The position numbers were made by a program, and so were the translations under genes. 64,000 bases of DNA, taken from NCBI RefSeq assembly GCF_910592395.1, contig NC_088313.1, positions 9,428,501-9,492,500 of the forward strand, written 5' to 3'. Of the stretch, positions 22,007 through 35,900 are shown piece after piece (position 1 is the stretch's first letter; every line of letters begins with the position of its first letter). Source of the DNA: Lineus longissimus. Lineage: Eukaryota > Nemertea > Pilidiophora > Heteronemertea > Lineidae. The notes below the pieces were generated by a model. That model was not told the DNA's origin, did no database searches, and worked only from the letters and a program-made list of their open reading frames with translations.

Positions 22007-23169
22007 CTAAAATACCCCAAAAGTTTGCATAATATAATGCTTGAATGACCCCATAACCTGCCTAATGCCATCCTCATGAGCGATGTTCGTTTGTTTAGTG
22101 ACGCGATAAAGAGAAACCACTGTAAAAGTTGCCTGCAAGCGCTTAAAAATTTGATAACATATTATATATCCCACAAATTTTTCAATCCCACTATCGATGA
22201 TAAATATGTGGGGCAGTAATTATATGCCCCACAAAGACAAAAGTACACGTAGTGCCATCTAGACTTCAAGTTGGAACTAAAACGGGACAAGTGTGTATAA
22301 AACAGAGTTATTGGAGAGTGACACTACGGTGTCCCATGAGGCCAAAGGGGTCTGAAAAACGTTGAAAAAATTGTGGGGCATTATATATGGACCACCAGCG
22401 AGATATGCCCCACAGTAAAGGTTTCATACAGAAAAAGACCTCATAACTTGATAATGTATTTATAATCCTATACGTTCCTTACCTCGTACTTAGTGACGTT
22501 TTCCCCTCTCGGTTTTCGATGGTATACATCAATGAATTCCTCAAATATTATGCCGTTCCTCGAGGATGAACCGGGGGCGACCCAAGTCCTTGGCAGTCTA
22601 AGACCCTGGTCTGAAGGGAAGAGAGGTGGGCTCTGATGACAGGAAAAGGTCCACTAAACGGTCTTACCATGGGGATATTTCATTGTCGTATCCAAGGGCC
22701 TGGATTAACTAAGATTCTCAAGTTCGTTTTGGTAACTTTATGTCTGAGAATTTTCTATGTTTTGACTGAAGTTGATTCTCAAAGAATCTTATGTCAACTG
22801 TTCTCAATATCACGAGAAGATGGCACTGCACGGAAAAAAGCCTAAAAAGATTGGCAAATTTGTCAGCATTTCGCTGTAGTCGGCTCGTTCTTGGTGATGT
22901 CTAGTCCGAAGAAAGTGTATTTGGATATTTAGTGCTTTTTTAGAAGTTTCAGATAAAATATATGAATTTCAATCAACTGCTGTATTTTCTGCATGAAATT
23001 CAAACGAATCCTTGTGCCATGTTTTCGTGAGATGGACAACAGCTCCAGATCTTTGCGCCCTAAGGAAAAAAAGATACTTACAAGATTCATCTTCACAGTC
23101 TGCTGCAGACAGCTCGATGTTGTAAAAGCAACATCCAAAAAGGAGGAGGAAGACGGGTAAAGTCGACAT
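22007..23169 (-). CDS. Predicted small secreted protein, three exons, function unknown
   Basis: Exon 1 (23082-23169) starts MSTLPVFLLLFGCC, a clear signal peptide, and ends at a GTAAGT donor in phase 1. Exon 2 (22483-22610) has a strong polypyrimidine acceptor, is open in the matching phase and ends at TACGAG/gtaagg in phase 0. Exon 3 (22007-22132) enters in phase 0 and ends with TAG. The three lengths total 342 nt, giving 113 residues. A TTTATT (AATAAA on this strand) lies near 21862. I recognise no family; the mature part is basic with an NVT glycosylation site. It is divergent from the LamG gene, with about 800 bp between their start codons. Exon 1 is the best-supported part. Confidence 0.45.
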
Positions 23170-23870
23170 CTTCTAATGGCGTTTGGGCGTCAAATGAGCG
23201 TTTAATGAACATCAAGCACGTCGTCATATCCGGTGAACTACTTTCACTTCTATAAGGTCTGCTAAAATTCTCCCGCACACCACGTGCTACATTGGCATTA
23301 TCCCTGGTTTAGTCTTCAGTGATTATCCTTTGTCAGTTTTCAGTATCCAAAGCTGAACCTGGTACACCTCAAACAAATTTATTCGCCCATAAGTGATGTG
23401 AAAGTGATGGAACACTTCGTAAATGTTTGTCATTGACTTTATAGAAGTGTAACGGAAATATCTCTATGAGCGCTTCATAGTTGACCTAGGTGACCTATTT
23501 AACAATACATCTTCTGCTGTTAACAAAGGTGTCACCCCTACGGCTTTTTACCAGACCTCCCCCATTAGTATTTCGCGGAGCCCATACATATCACAGTCGA
23601 GCAATACTCATGATTATCTTATAACATCTGAGAGACACATCACACATAATTTCAATGTCAGATCATGCTCCAGTGGTGCTCCGTGTAGGTTGTCCAATTT
23701 CGGCAACTCTTCAACAGTTACATGTATTTCACAATGTTGGTAGCAAGCACACCGGTAAATTAACACATGAAAAACGGAATGCAAAGATCAAATACGCTGA
23801 GCCACATGATAACTTAGAGTGTCCAATTAGCCTACATATTTCTAATTACTACAATTCCGCTGACGTATAT
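23170..23870. promoter_or_regulatory. Shared upstream region of two divergent secreted-protein genes
   Basis: About 800 bp separate the minus-strand start at 23169 and the plus-strand start at 23964. On the minus strand CTTATAGAAG near 23250 could be a TATA-like element about 80 bp before the ATG. On the plus side a TGACGTA half-CRE precedes the TATA box. The open frame at 23655-23924 has no coding support. Confidence 0.35.
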
Positions 23871-23878
23871 TATATAAG
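23871..23878 (+). promoter_or_regulatory. TATA box of the LamG gene
   Basis: TATATAAG lies 93 bp upstream of the signal-peptide ATG at 23964. Transcription would be expected to start near 23900. A TGACGTA sits just upstream (about 23861). Confidence 0.5.
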
Positions 23879-23963
23879 TTCAATCGCTCAATCCGGTCCA
23901 TGCAATCTAATTAAAATATCTTGAACAGTGAAACATCGATCCAGATGGGATGCGCCCGCCATC

Positions 23964-26900
23964 ATGATTCTCCGAGAAATTCTTATCGCGGCGGTATTCT
24001 GTCAAGGTAAGCTTCTCCGGGGTGTTTCTTTATGCAGCGGTCACTGTCCTGTACACGCTGTACGCCCCTGGTTTTTGGCCACGACTAATTTACTGTCGAA
24101 TTACTAGTAGTGTCGAGTTCGGAGCGTATGTCTGTATACATGTGGCGCCGAATATCCGTCGACTTCTTAGCATCATTTCAGAAAATAAACAACTATAATC
24201 AGTGAAGAATTTCAGTGGAGAGTTTATGTTATGTAATGATAGTTGATAAAGATGTGGTCCTTTGGCAAGACACTTTACTGATGGATCACGGAGATAATTG
24301 TATGGGTCATTTATTAGCAAGACCCAGATGGTTACTAATACTTGAGTAAGGTGTTGGGCAAGCGGCGGGTAGAAAGAAAATGCATATTGCAGGCAGTCCG
24401 CAGAGCTGGGGTTTTCTCAAGAGTCAATAAAGGCCAAGGTCTGGAATTAAGGGACCATCTCAGCAGTTGCTTTTTGTTAACTTTTTTTTCAATATTGTTA
24501 TTGTTTGTCACCTTGTTCCTACACACAGTTTTATTATATCTCAAGTTTTCTTTTTCAAAGACACCTACTAATTAAAGACATGTGCCGTTCGTTAAAAAGT
24601 ACGTTTCATATTGGAAAAGTCCAATTGCGACAATAGACACTGAATTTCAACTTCAGCATTACCGTTGTGTAGACTGATCTACAAACACCATAAATACCAA
24701 GTTTCAGCAAACGCATACGCATAATAACTGCACTACGGCATTGTGCACTAAGCTACTTATGTTTAGTGGAGGCAGGGGCGAAGTACAGTTGTAACGGTCG
24801 TTAGTGCCGAGTGTTGGTTGCCTGTACTTTCCGGAAAGTTGGAAAGTTGGAAACCTGGAAAGTTGGAAACCTGGAAACCTGGAAACCTGGAATATAACTA
24901 GGTCTTCCTGCTATGTGGCGCTTGTCATCCACTTGTGTCAGTTAAAGGGATCTTTGGCGGGATGGATGATGTAACAAGGTACTCGCTAGGTGGCGCTTGA
25001 CATAACAGGGTACTTCCTGCTAGGTGGCGCTTGGTATCCAGCTCTGTCATTTGAAGGGCTCTTTGGCTAGATGGATGATGAAACAGGGTACTTGGTGCTT
25101 GACATCTAGCAGTGTCATTTATTAAGGGATGTTTAGCTGGATTAATTTTAAGTTGTCCTCCCATGAAAAGTCCTTATAATTGGACATGTATGGCAAGCCA
25201 TTTGACGTCATCAACACTTGATCGAGCGGTCACCACGTGACAAATGCAGACTGCAGACTACTCTTATTTACTTGACAAAAATGTTTTATATACATTTGTA
25301 ATTATAATTATGAACCCCCTGCTGTTGGTGTCACTGGGCCACCAGCCACGTGCTGTATCATCTGATGGTATGTCCTCCAAAAATTGCTTGCTCATCAGAA
25401 TGATGAGGGCATCCACATGTTAGGTTTTAGAATAGCTCCTCGATAGCCCATCTTGGCCGCAATGTTTATTTGACCATGAAGTTCAGAATGAGATAGCCTG
25501 CGGCTAAGGTAAATAAGGTGAGGATATGGGTCATGAGTAATTATGATGATGTAATTCCCATGGAAGTTTAATCCCTTCTACGGTAATACCAAGGATACAG
25601 CTAAGCCAGCCAGTATTCAGTGGTAAATGATAGGCTCCCTGATATGCCTGATTGTAGTGGCTGGGTTCTGGAATGGCTTGACAAAATTTTGACACGTGGT
25701 GTATCAGAAAAAAAAAGATCATTGACTTAATCATCCCCCCGCTCAAATTATATTCTTCGCTACAAAATAATATCCTGTTGTGTTGGGCGTCATAAATTTA
25801 AAAGTAAATACATGTACAAAATTTAATTAAATGTTCCTGATCTGATTGCCTTGTAATGTGTACTCCCATCACAGTCCCCTCACTTAGTTGACCCCCCCCC
25901 CCCCCCCCCGTGGATACTCATGGAGAGTGTTATGGGTACAACCAACACAATCCCCACACTTGCAACACCACGCACGTATACGTCACCGGCGGGTACAAAA
26001 CGCAGGACGCAGGACGTCCTGCAGCGTCCTGCAGGACGAGGCCCATCTCAACAGATGCAGGAAATGAAATGAGGAATTTTAGGGACCATCTGTGATCTGA
26101 TTTTTCATGGTTGTTCATGAGGGAGCTGTAGTGTACCTAAAAGGTTGTCTCTGGATTTGGTTTTACATCAAAGGGAAGTTGAGTAGAGGGGAGGAGTCAT
26201 GTTCGAATTCAGGGGTTTGGTGTATGAATGGGTGATTTGTTGAGGGAAGTTACGTTAAAGGGGGTTATTTAGATGTTTGGTACTTAAAGAGGAGTTGTGT
26301 TTAGTGGTTTGATAGAGGAGCTGATTTGAAGGGTTAGGTATCTAAATTGGGACTTCTGTTGAGGGTGTTGCTTTCAACTCCAACACAACTCCCCTTTAAA
26401 ACCCAACCCCTCAGCAAACCCCTGCACACTGGGCCTACTCGCATTAACCAGCAATCCCCTCAACACAACTCCCCTTTAAACAGACTCCTTTATGTACACA
26501 ACTCCTCGATGAACAACCAAAAATATGCCTGTAAAAATCAGATCACACGGCTCAGATGGTTCCCGATATTCATTGCTTCATTTTCTGAATATGTCGAGAT
26601 CACACTACTGAGATGAATCCTAAAATTCCTCATTTCTTTTCAACAGCTGTTGAGATGGGCCCCGTCCTGCAGGACGCTGCAGGACGTCCTGCGTCCTGCG
26701 TTTTGTACCCGCCGTATACATCACATCGATCTGCCCCCTTGCCAATGGTTTCTAATCGCAACAATCCGTCCCGGTGTAAAAGAAGAAAATGTCCCCCTGG
26801 AAAAAGTGTCCAGCCCTATTGTATTCCGCTTTCTGGTTCTATAGAGGCCATGACCGCCAATAGCTCAGAGATTAAAGCGCATAATAGAATCCATTGTTTC

Positions 26901-29900
26901 CCGGACATTCTATCCCAGGACATTTTAAACTTCTACATCGGCCCAAAACCATGTGACCTTAAAGGTGCCCTTTTAATTAGATTTACCCCCATCCTGAACC
27001 TCATGGTCTTATACTGCCGTTGAACATAGCCAGGCAGTAATAAATCTTGAACGGCTCCGGTGAAAACCTAAGGCGGGAATAAAGCTTCCTTTGTTCCTTT
27101 GTTAAATATTAGGAGTAGCTGCTAGGTAGTCGATGATGCGAGCTGTGCATTTGGCTAACATTGCATAACGTTGCATAACATTACTGACTCCAGTCAATGA
27201 ACTGCATAAGAAGTACCCAAATTTAGTTTTTTTACTACGTTCAGCCAGGCGAAAATAAAGACTTGAGTCACGACAAGATGGATTTACTCTGGCATTGAGT
27301 AATGCATCCTGAACTCAGGCCAACACTCGGCACTAACGACCGTTACAACTGTACTTCGCCCCTGCCTCCACTATAAAACATAAGTAGCTTTGTGCACAAT
27401 GCCGTAGTGCAGTTATTATGCGTATGCGTTTGCTGAAACTTGGTATTCATGGTGTTTGTAGATCAGTCTACACAACGGTAATGCTGAAGTTGAAATTCAG
27501 TGTCTCTTATCGCAATTGGACTTTTCCAATATGAAACGTACTTTTTAACGAACGGCACATGTCTTTAATTAGTAGGCGTCTTTGAAAAAGAAAATTTGAG
27601 ATATAATAAAACTGTGTGTAGGAACAAGGTGACAAACAATAACAATATTGAAAAAAAAGTTAACAAAAAGCAACTGCTGAAATGGTCCCTTAATTCCAGA
27701 CCTTGACCTTTATTGACGCTTGAGAAAACCCCAGCTCTGCGGACTGCCTGCACCATGCATTTTCTTTCTTCCCGCCGCTTGCCCAACACCTTACTCAAGT
27801 ATTAGTAACCATCTGGCTGCCAAGGGTCTTGCTAATAAAGGACCCATACAATTATCTTGATCCATCAGCAAAGTGTCTTGCCAAAGGACCACATCTTTAT
27901 CACCTATCATTACATAACAAAAACTCTCCCCTCTGGGAGTTCTGTTCCTACACATATATGGATAGACACACATATACAGTGATGATTGAGATGGTCCCCC
28001 AGCACTTGGCACGTGGGAAGTACCTGGTTACATCACCCATCCAGCCAAATATCTCTTTAACCTACACAGGTTATTGACAAGCGCCATCTAGCAGGAAGTA
28101 CCCTGTTATGTCAAGCGCCACCTAGCAGGTATCCTGATACCTCTTCCATCCAGCCAAAGATCCCTTTAAATGATACAGCTGGATGACAAGCACCACCTAG
28201 CAGGAAGTACCCTGTTACATCTTCCATCCAGCCAAAGATCCCTTTAACTGACAGAGCTGGATGACAAGCGCCGTCTAGCGGGTACTGTTACATCATCCAT
28301 CCAGCCAGGGAGCCCTTTAAATGATACAGCTGAATGACAAGCGCCATGCACCTAGCAGGAAGACCAAGTTCACATTCCAGGTTTCCAGGTTTCCAAGCTT
28401 TTCAGGTTTCCAGGTTTCCAACTTTCCGGAAAGTACAGGCAACCCCGAGTGTTGGCCTGAGTTCAGGATGCGTTACTCAAGCACAAGTGCTGAATGCCAG
28501 GGTAAATCCATCTTGTCGTGACTCAAGTCTTTATTTTCGCCTGGCTGAACGTAGTAAAAATAACTAAATTTGAGATTACCTCTTATGCAGTTCATTGACT
28601 GGAGTCAGTAATGCTATGCAACGTTATGCAATGTTAGCCAAATGCACAGCTCGCATCATCGACTACCTAGCAGCTACTCCTAATATTTAACAAAGGAACA
28701 AAGGAAGCTTTATTCCCGCCTTAGGTTTTCACCGGAGCCGTTCAAGATTTATTACTGCCTGGCTATGTTCAAAGGCAGTATAAGACCATGAGGTTCAGGA
28801 TGGGGGTAAATCTAATTAAAAGGGCACCTTTAAGGTCACATGGTTTTGGGCCGATGTAGAAGTTTAAAATGTCCTGGGATAGAATGTCTGGGAAACAATG
28901 GATTATATTATGCGCTTTAATCTCTGAGCTATTGGCGGTCATGGCCTCTATAGAACCAGATAGCGGAATACAATAGGGCCGGACACTTTTTCCAGGGGGA
29001 CATTTTCTTCTTTTACACCGGGACGGCTTGTTGCGATTAGAAACCATGGGCAAGGGGGCAGATCGATGTGACGTATGCGGCGGGTACAAAACGCAGGACG
29101 CAGGACGTCCTGCAGCGTCCTGCAGGACGGGGCCCATCTCAACAGATGTTGAAAAGAAATGAGGAATTTTAGGAATCATCTCAGTAGTGTGATCTCGACA
29201 TATTCAGAAAATGAAGCAATGAATAACGGGAACCATCTCAGCCGTGTGATCTGATTTTTACAGACAGATTTTTGGTTGTTCATCGGGGAGTTGTGTACAT
29301 AAAGGAGTCTGTTTAAAGGGGAGTTGTGTTGAGGGGATTGCTGGTTAATGCGAGTAGGCCCAGTGTGCAGGGGTTTGCTGAGGGGTTGGGTTTTAAAGGG
29401 GAGTTGGGTTGGAGTTGAAAGCAACACCCTCAACAGAAGTCCCGATTTAGATACCTAACCCTTCAAATCAGCTCCTCTATCAAACCACTAAACACAACTC
29501 CTCTTTAAGTACCAAACACCTAACACAACCCCCTTTAAACGTAACTTCCCTCAACAAATCACCCATTCATACACCAAACCCCTGAATTCGAACATGACTC
29601 CTCCCCTCAACTCAACCTCCCTTTGATGTAAAACCAAATCCAGAGACAACCTTTTAGGTACATTACAGCTCCCTCATGAACAACCATGAAAAATCAGATC
29701 ACAGATGGTCCCTAAAATTCCTCATTTCATTTCCTGCATCTGTTGAGATGGGCCTCGTCCTGCAGGACGCTGCAGGACGTCCTGCGTCCTGCGTTTTGTA
29801 CCCGCCGGTGACGTATGCGTGCGTGGTGTTGCAAGTGTGGGGATTGTGTTGGTTGTACCCATAACACTCTCCATGAGTATCCACGGGGGGGGGGGGGGGT

Positions 29901-32900
29901 CAACTAAGTGAGGGGACTGTGATGGGAGTACACATTACAAGGCAATCAGATCAGGAACATTTAATTAAAGTATGTAGAGTGGAACCCCGGTAACACGACA
30001 ACCCAAGGTACTAAGCCGAAGTGGTCGTGTTACCGGGGTGGTCGCGTTAGTGAATTTAAGAATGATAAGTAGATTTTCCCGCCAAAATATCGTCCTAACA
30101 GATATGCTGCGTGTACATTGCCATGCATTAATGACTACGCAACTGGGTGATTCGATAATTTTGTGTGTATAGTACGGATAAAAAATCATTTTCTTGAGTG
30201 TTTTGCGTTTAATTTGCAACTTATGTAAATGAGTAAATAAACTGACGAGAGCAAATTAGACCAAACATTACATTAAAACTTGAGCATGCTAATTAGAGCA
30301 AGCATGTAATTCACAGCATCGGCAGCTTCCCTTCTTGATGTCAAGCTAATATTCCCGCTAACATTGAGAGAGGTGATGTGAGAAGATGTTGAGAATTCTT
30401 CCTGATGTCTTCCTGCTTTAACGTCAGCCAATTTGAACTGGTACTGATTAAATCATCTTTTTAAAAACGTATTTTATCAACATTACGACGTAGTAAGCAT
30501 TCTTTACTTTGAGTATCGGTACTCTTACTAATCAACATAATTTATTTGTCCTAAAAACTACGTGTGCATGCCTCTTGACATCATTTAATACTTAATGATG
30601 AAAAACAAACCGTGAGTCGAAAAGAAAGTTATTCTTCTTTTTATTTGCGCTTACATTTGATCAAACTCACTTACACATCATTTATTTTCATATGGATTCC
30701 CATGGTCATTGTGTTCGAGGTGCTAATTATCAACACGGATTTGCGAGAAGGTGCCAATTGATACGATGCGGTCATGGTTGATTGGTGTATTCCTGTTTCG
30801 CCTATTCCTGTTTCGCCTAATTCCTTATTCGCCTATTCCTGATTCGCCCACTTCCTGTTTCGCCTAATTTCTGTTTCGCCTATTCCTGTTTCGCCTAATT
30901 CCTGTTTCGCCTATTCCTGTTTCGCCTATTCAAATGTATTGCTAACCTCCCCACAGACGTAGGAATATGAACCGTCCCTTACTATAGTGTTAAAGGCTAT
31001 CATTAAGAATAAAGTCTGAAATAATGGATTTAACGACATGTCAATTATTTCAGTATCATTCGGAATAACTTTGGAAAATTATACATAGCTTACATCGGCT
31101 GATGTTTTAGCTTATTTTAAAAGAGTAAGAAAAAGGTTTCTTAGGCCTGCATTTTATATTGTGGATTCTCTTTCTTTTGTCTTAGTCAGTAACTGGCTTC
31201 GTAATAGAAAGAATACCTATAGCTATATTGTTCTTTACTATGACATGAGTTTTACAGCTGATTTTGATCAAATAATTATGAGAATGTACAGTATTATGTA
31301 TTTTTATCAAAAAATCATGAATTCCCGGGACCGGAGAATTTTGGTCGTGTTTGCAGGGTGGTCGCGTTACTGAGGTGGTCGCCGACCGCGGTTCCACTGT
31401 ATTTACTTTTAAATTTATGACGCCCAACACAACAGGATATTTTGTAGCGAAGAATATAATTTGAGCGGGGGCATGATTAAGTCAATGATCTATTTTTTTT
31501 CTGATACACCACGTGTCAAAATTTCGTCAAGCCATTCCAGAACCCAGCCACTGCAATCAGGCATATCAGGGAGCCTATCATTTACCACTGAATACTGGCT
31601 GGCTTGGCTGTATCCTTGGTATTACCGTAGAAGGGATTAAACTTCCATGGGAATTACATCATCACAATTACTCATGACCCATATCCTCACCTTATTTACT
31701 TTAGCCGCAGGCTATCTCATTCTGAACCTCATGGTCCAATAAACATTGCGGCCAAGATGGGCTATCGAGGAGCTATTCTAAAACCTAACATGTGAATGCC
31801 CTCATCATTCTGATGAGCCAACAATTTCTAGTGGACATACCATCAGATGATACAGCACGTGGCTGGTGGCCCAGTGACACCTACAGCAGGGGGTTCATAA
31901 TTATAATTACAAATGTATATATAACATTTTTGTAAAGTAAATAAGAGTAGTCTGCAGTCTGCAGTTGTCACGTGGTGACCGCTCGATCAAGTGTTGATGA
32001 CGTCAAATGGCTTGCCATACATGTCCAATTATTAGGACTTTTCATGGGAGGACAACTTAAAATTAATCCAGCCAAACATCCCTTAATAAATGACACTGCT
32101 TGATGTCAAGCGCCAAGTACCCTATTTCATCATCCATCTAGCCAAAGAGCCCTTCAAATGACAGAGCTGGATACCAAGCGCCACCTAGCAGGAAGTACCC
32201 ATTAAGCCAAAGAGCCTGTTACATCATCCTTCCAGCCAAAGATCCCTTTAACTGACACAGGTGGATGACAAGCGCCACCTAGCGGGAAGTACCCTATTAT
32301 GTCAAGCGCCACCTAGCGAGTACCTTGTTACGTCATACATCCAGCCAAAGATCCCTTTAACTGACACAAGTGGATGACAAGCGCCACATAGCAGGAAGAC
32401 CTAGTTATATTCCAGGTGGTTTCCAACTTTCCAGATTTCCAACTTTCCAACTTTCCGGAAAGTACAGGCAACCCTTCTTGCACGCTTCGTTTGCTCTCTT
32501 TTGCAGGCATTGCAGCAGTTATTATATCAGGACAGCGACGAGGTAAACTATAATCAAATATGATACAAAACTTCAATTATTATAGTTAGCATCTGTTGGT
32601 GTCAATTTGATCTATGCGTTACAAGGCTATACCTTAAGCCGAAGAATGACCCTGTATCCTATGAACCAGTCGCAGCAGGTTGAGATTGTCCTTTGCCTCG
32701 TTCCATTCTTGTATCCAATGAGTTAGTGAGTTTTGCCGGCAGGGTTTCGTATCACCTCACACCTAACCTGCCGCAGTCGAAATGCCAAAGCCAGGATGAG
32801 CTCTAGGCCAATGTATAAATTGCCATGTCTTTTAAATTGCTCAAGCAAAAGTCAAACCTCTGATCTTGTCAAATACGTACGGGAGGCAGAACGTATCCGT

Positions 32901-35900
32901 GTTGCATGCAACATGCACTGCTAGTTCTGTCTTTCTTTACTTTATCGTTCGTATTTCACCATTTTCTTGTCAACCTTCCTCTACCCCCAGCTGTCTTTAT
33001 ACCGTCTGTCATCTTGCAATTTCTTGTAATTTTTGTGTTGAAATTTCCTCTGTAATCACTACAAGCTATTAGTTTATGTGAATAAAGCTATTATTATTAT
33101 TATATGAATTCTGAAACTGCTGTTACAGCTTTCAGGAAAGAAGAACAGTTATTCTTGCCTGACAGTATGCATACGTGTTCCAGAACCAGCTACCAGCTCG
33201 CTATCCGTCTCTCTGTGTATCGAATGTAAACTTGCCTCATAAAGTTACCAATATCGAACTTTCAGATCCCATCTCATTCTTTGGCTATGATTGGTGGATA
33301 ATTCTCGGCCAGACGGAAGACAGCAATACCCTGAACGGCCTAACGGTACATTTTAACGACGTCGAAACCAGTGATGACGGCCCAAAGGATATGACGGCAT
33401 GGGAATTTAAAGGAACCCAAAATTCGTATGTCAGAGTTGAAAATCCTTCAAATGGTCCGTTAGAATTTGACAAAAGTTTTACAATCGGTACATATTTTTT
33501 TCAAGATTACATTAAGAACGTCCCCATCGTCGAATGGAGGGGTCGCAGTGGTGACCCCTTCGGGACACATTTCTGGATATGGGAACAGTTGCTTTTCATC
33601 AACTTGGGCCCCACTTGGGGAGATGCTTTCGGCCAAAATTGGCACAGTGAAGTTTTACCCGGCGGCTGGCATTTTATAGGCGCAAGTTACAACCATTTGG
33701 AGGGCAATCTGACCATGTGGATAGATACCCTGGACTACGCTCATGTTGCTCACATCGGGCTGCAAACGTCTACTTGTATCGGAGATGTGTATGTGGGAAA
33801 GAGTCCTCATAAGAGAAGTTTCAATCAAACGATGACAAAACTTGCTGGACTAACCATCATTGATGGCGCGATTGACAAAGAGCAGATTAAGGAATTTAAG
33901 TGCAACATTGTGGCATTCGTGGCAAATGGTAAGTTCACTTGGTGTAGCCAATGCATTTAGGCGCACTTTAAGAAATACAGGTGTTAAGTTTTTGAAAATA
34001 AATTACTAACGGCCTTTCTCTAAAACCAATATGCAATTAAACTTTCCGAGAAATGAAGAAAAACCTGAGATTCGTCGAAAGCTCAAAAACAACAGAATTT
34101 CGATCAATAACGAGAACGAGAACGAGAAGAAGAAGATGAGCATATCTAACTGTCAATTGAATATTTTTGAATGCATGAGCGGGGGGGGGAGTGTCTCTAG
34201 TTGATGTCTCGTCAATCACATAATCAAAAAAGAAAGTTCGAAACCTTTATTTTGTCACTTAACTTTTGTTAGAATCGCCTGAGGTGTCCTTCCTCGATTG
34301 GATCACGCACACAGATAATTTCTTCACCAGCTGCTACTTTGAGCCTGACGACATTCCTCTCAAACTGCAAGGATTACCAGCGGCGAATCCCAAGACGTAT
34401 GCGTGTAGTAGCAAAGCGACGAACCCTCGTGAGTACTCGGTCAAAATTAGCATTAGTATCTTCGTAAGATCGGAATAATACGAATTATTAAAACAAAGGT
34501 ATTTTACAATATTGAAACGAAATCTTAAATTGAAGCATATTGTCCAGACCGTGTCCTTTGGATTTTAACATTCTGAGCTCTTCCTTCACTTTATCTAGGA
34601 AACCAATGTTTGTTTGCAGATCAGTTCTTTGCAACCAGCTGGTGGAACGTATTGGGTCAAGACGAAAACAATCCAAATCTAAATGGTCTTCAATTGGAGG
34701 TTGAAGGAGTGGATACAACCATGGACGGCCCCAATGGTATCCCGTGCTGGAACTTCTTGGGTTCGCCCAACTCATACATCCGAATACCCAATCCAATAGG
34801 AGGCCACCTTGACATGCGAGATAGCTTTACCATCGGCACATTTATATACCAGTCAGAGTTGAGGAATGGTGCAATCTGGGAGTGGCGAGGGAAGGAACGA
34901 TCAAGGCAGGGTTTTGCTACCCACTTTTGGATTTGGGGCCACGCGCTTTTCGTGAATCTGGTTGGAATTGGTCAACATCGCTTCAATGCAGTGCAAATCA
35001 ATAGTCTTAATAGCTGGCATTTCATAGGTAAGAAATATATTTTAGAAACTTGCATTGAATGCGCAGTTGCGGCTGCCGATGGCATTATTTCAGCTTGTGT
35101 ATGTAGATAATACATGTATATAAACATATGACACTGGAGTTGTGTTGGCTGGTTGGCTAACGATATAGAATTGTCGTATGGTGGTGTCAAGAGATGAAAC
35201 GTACTGCACCGATCCTAAGGGCATTTTGCTCTAGTGCGACTGGGTGTACACATGACCGTTGACCTGGCTACGCTGTAATTTCAACTTGCAAAAAAAGTCT
35301 GAAAGAGGGTTACTTTTATATTCAGGAATGAGCTTCAGCCGAGAGAGGAGTCACTTCATAATGTGGATCGATGACGCTTTGAATTCTTATGGGCAATACG
35401 TTAGTGGATCTGCTTCTGCATTCGGTGATGTGTACATTGGGAACCGTGGATCGAATCACAATTTTGTCCCGTTTAAAGGAAAACTAGCCGGAATGACCGT
35501 ACTTAATGGAGACATTGAACTAGACCAGATTGACGACTTTAAGTGCAAGATATTGTTGAATGTCGCTTTAGGTATCCCAGCGCCAAGAAGAACACCAGGT
35601 AACGAAATATTGTCCAAGATGAATTATCAACATGTACATTTACAAATGATAGAGCACTTCAACTAATCGTATCTTTAATTTGTAAACGTGGTGCTATGAT
35701 AACTCATTAATTTTTAGTTGTTTTCGGACTCTGTTGCTTAATAACAGAATCTACATTGTTACCAAGTATGCTTATTATTGTAGTCTTCACCTTATATATC
35801 CAAATACTTTTTAACCTAATGATCATGATGTACATTTTCTAGCCGTTCCCCAATCTCGACTTCTTGGCAACGACTGGTGGATCATTTTAGGACAAGGTGA

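Larger units (their letters stand above)
24816..32474. repeat. Nested palindrome of ~7.7 kb in intron 1 of the LamG gene
   Basis: The left arm 24816-27330 matches the right arm 28445-32474 in inverse orientation, from GGTTGCCTGTACTTTCCGG outwards to CCGAGTGTTGG at the loop. The right arm is longer because of a Tigger-type insertion (29977-31399). The 1.1-kb loop (27331-28444) holds an inverted copy of 24210-24815, which lies just outside the palindrome, plus an inverted copy of the subterminal minisatellite. Each arm contains a smaller palindrome centred near 26350 (left) whose ends are a GCAGGACG/CGTCCTGC-rich block. No transposase is visible; short open frames are mirrored between arms and look non-coding. 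Confidence 0.85.

Noticed and set aside
26347-27023. Open frames of 89 and 136 codons in the palindrome arm, mirrored at 28769-29433
   Set aside because: Repeated in both arms because the DNA is palindromic; low-complexity composition, no splice sites or domain.
33166-33196. Use of the stronger acceptor at 33166 for LamG exon 3
   Set aside because: It would enter in phase 0 while the preceding exon ends in phase 1; only 33197 keeps the whole gene in frame.
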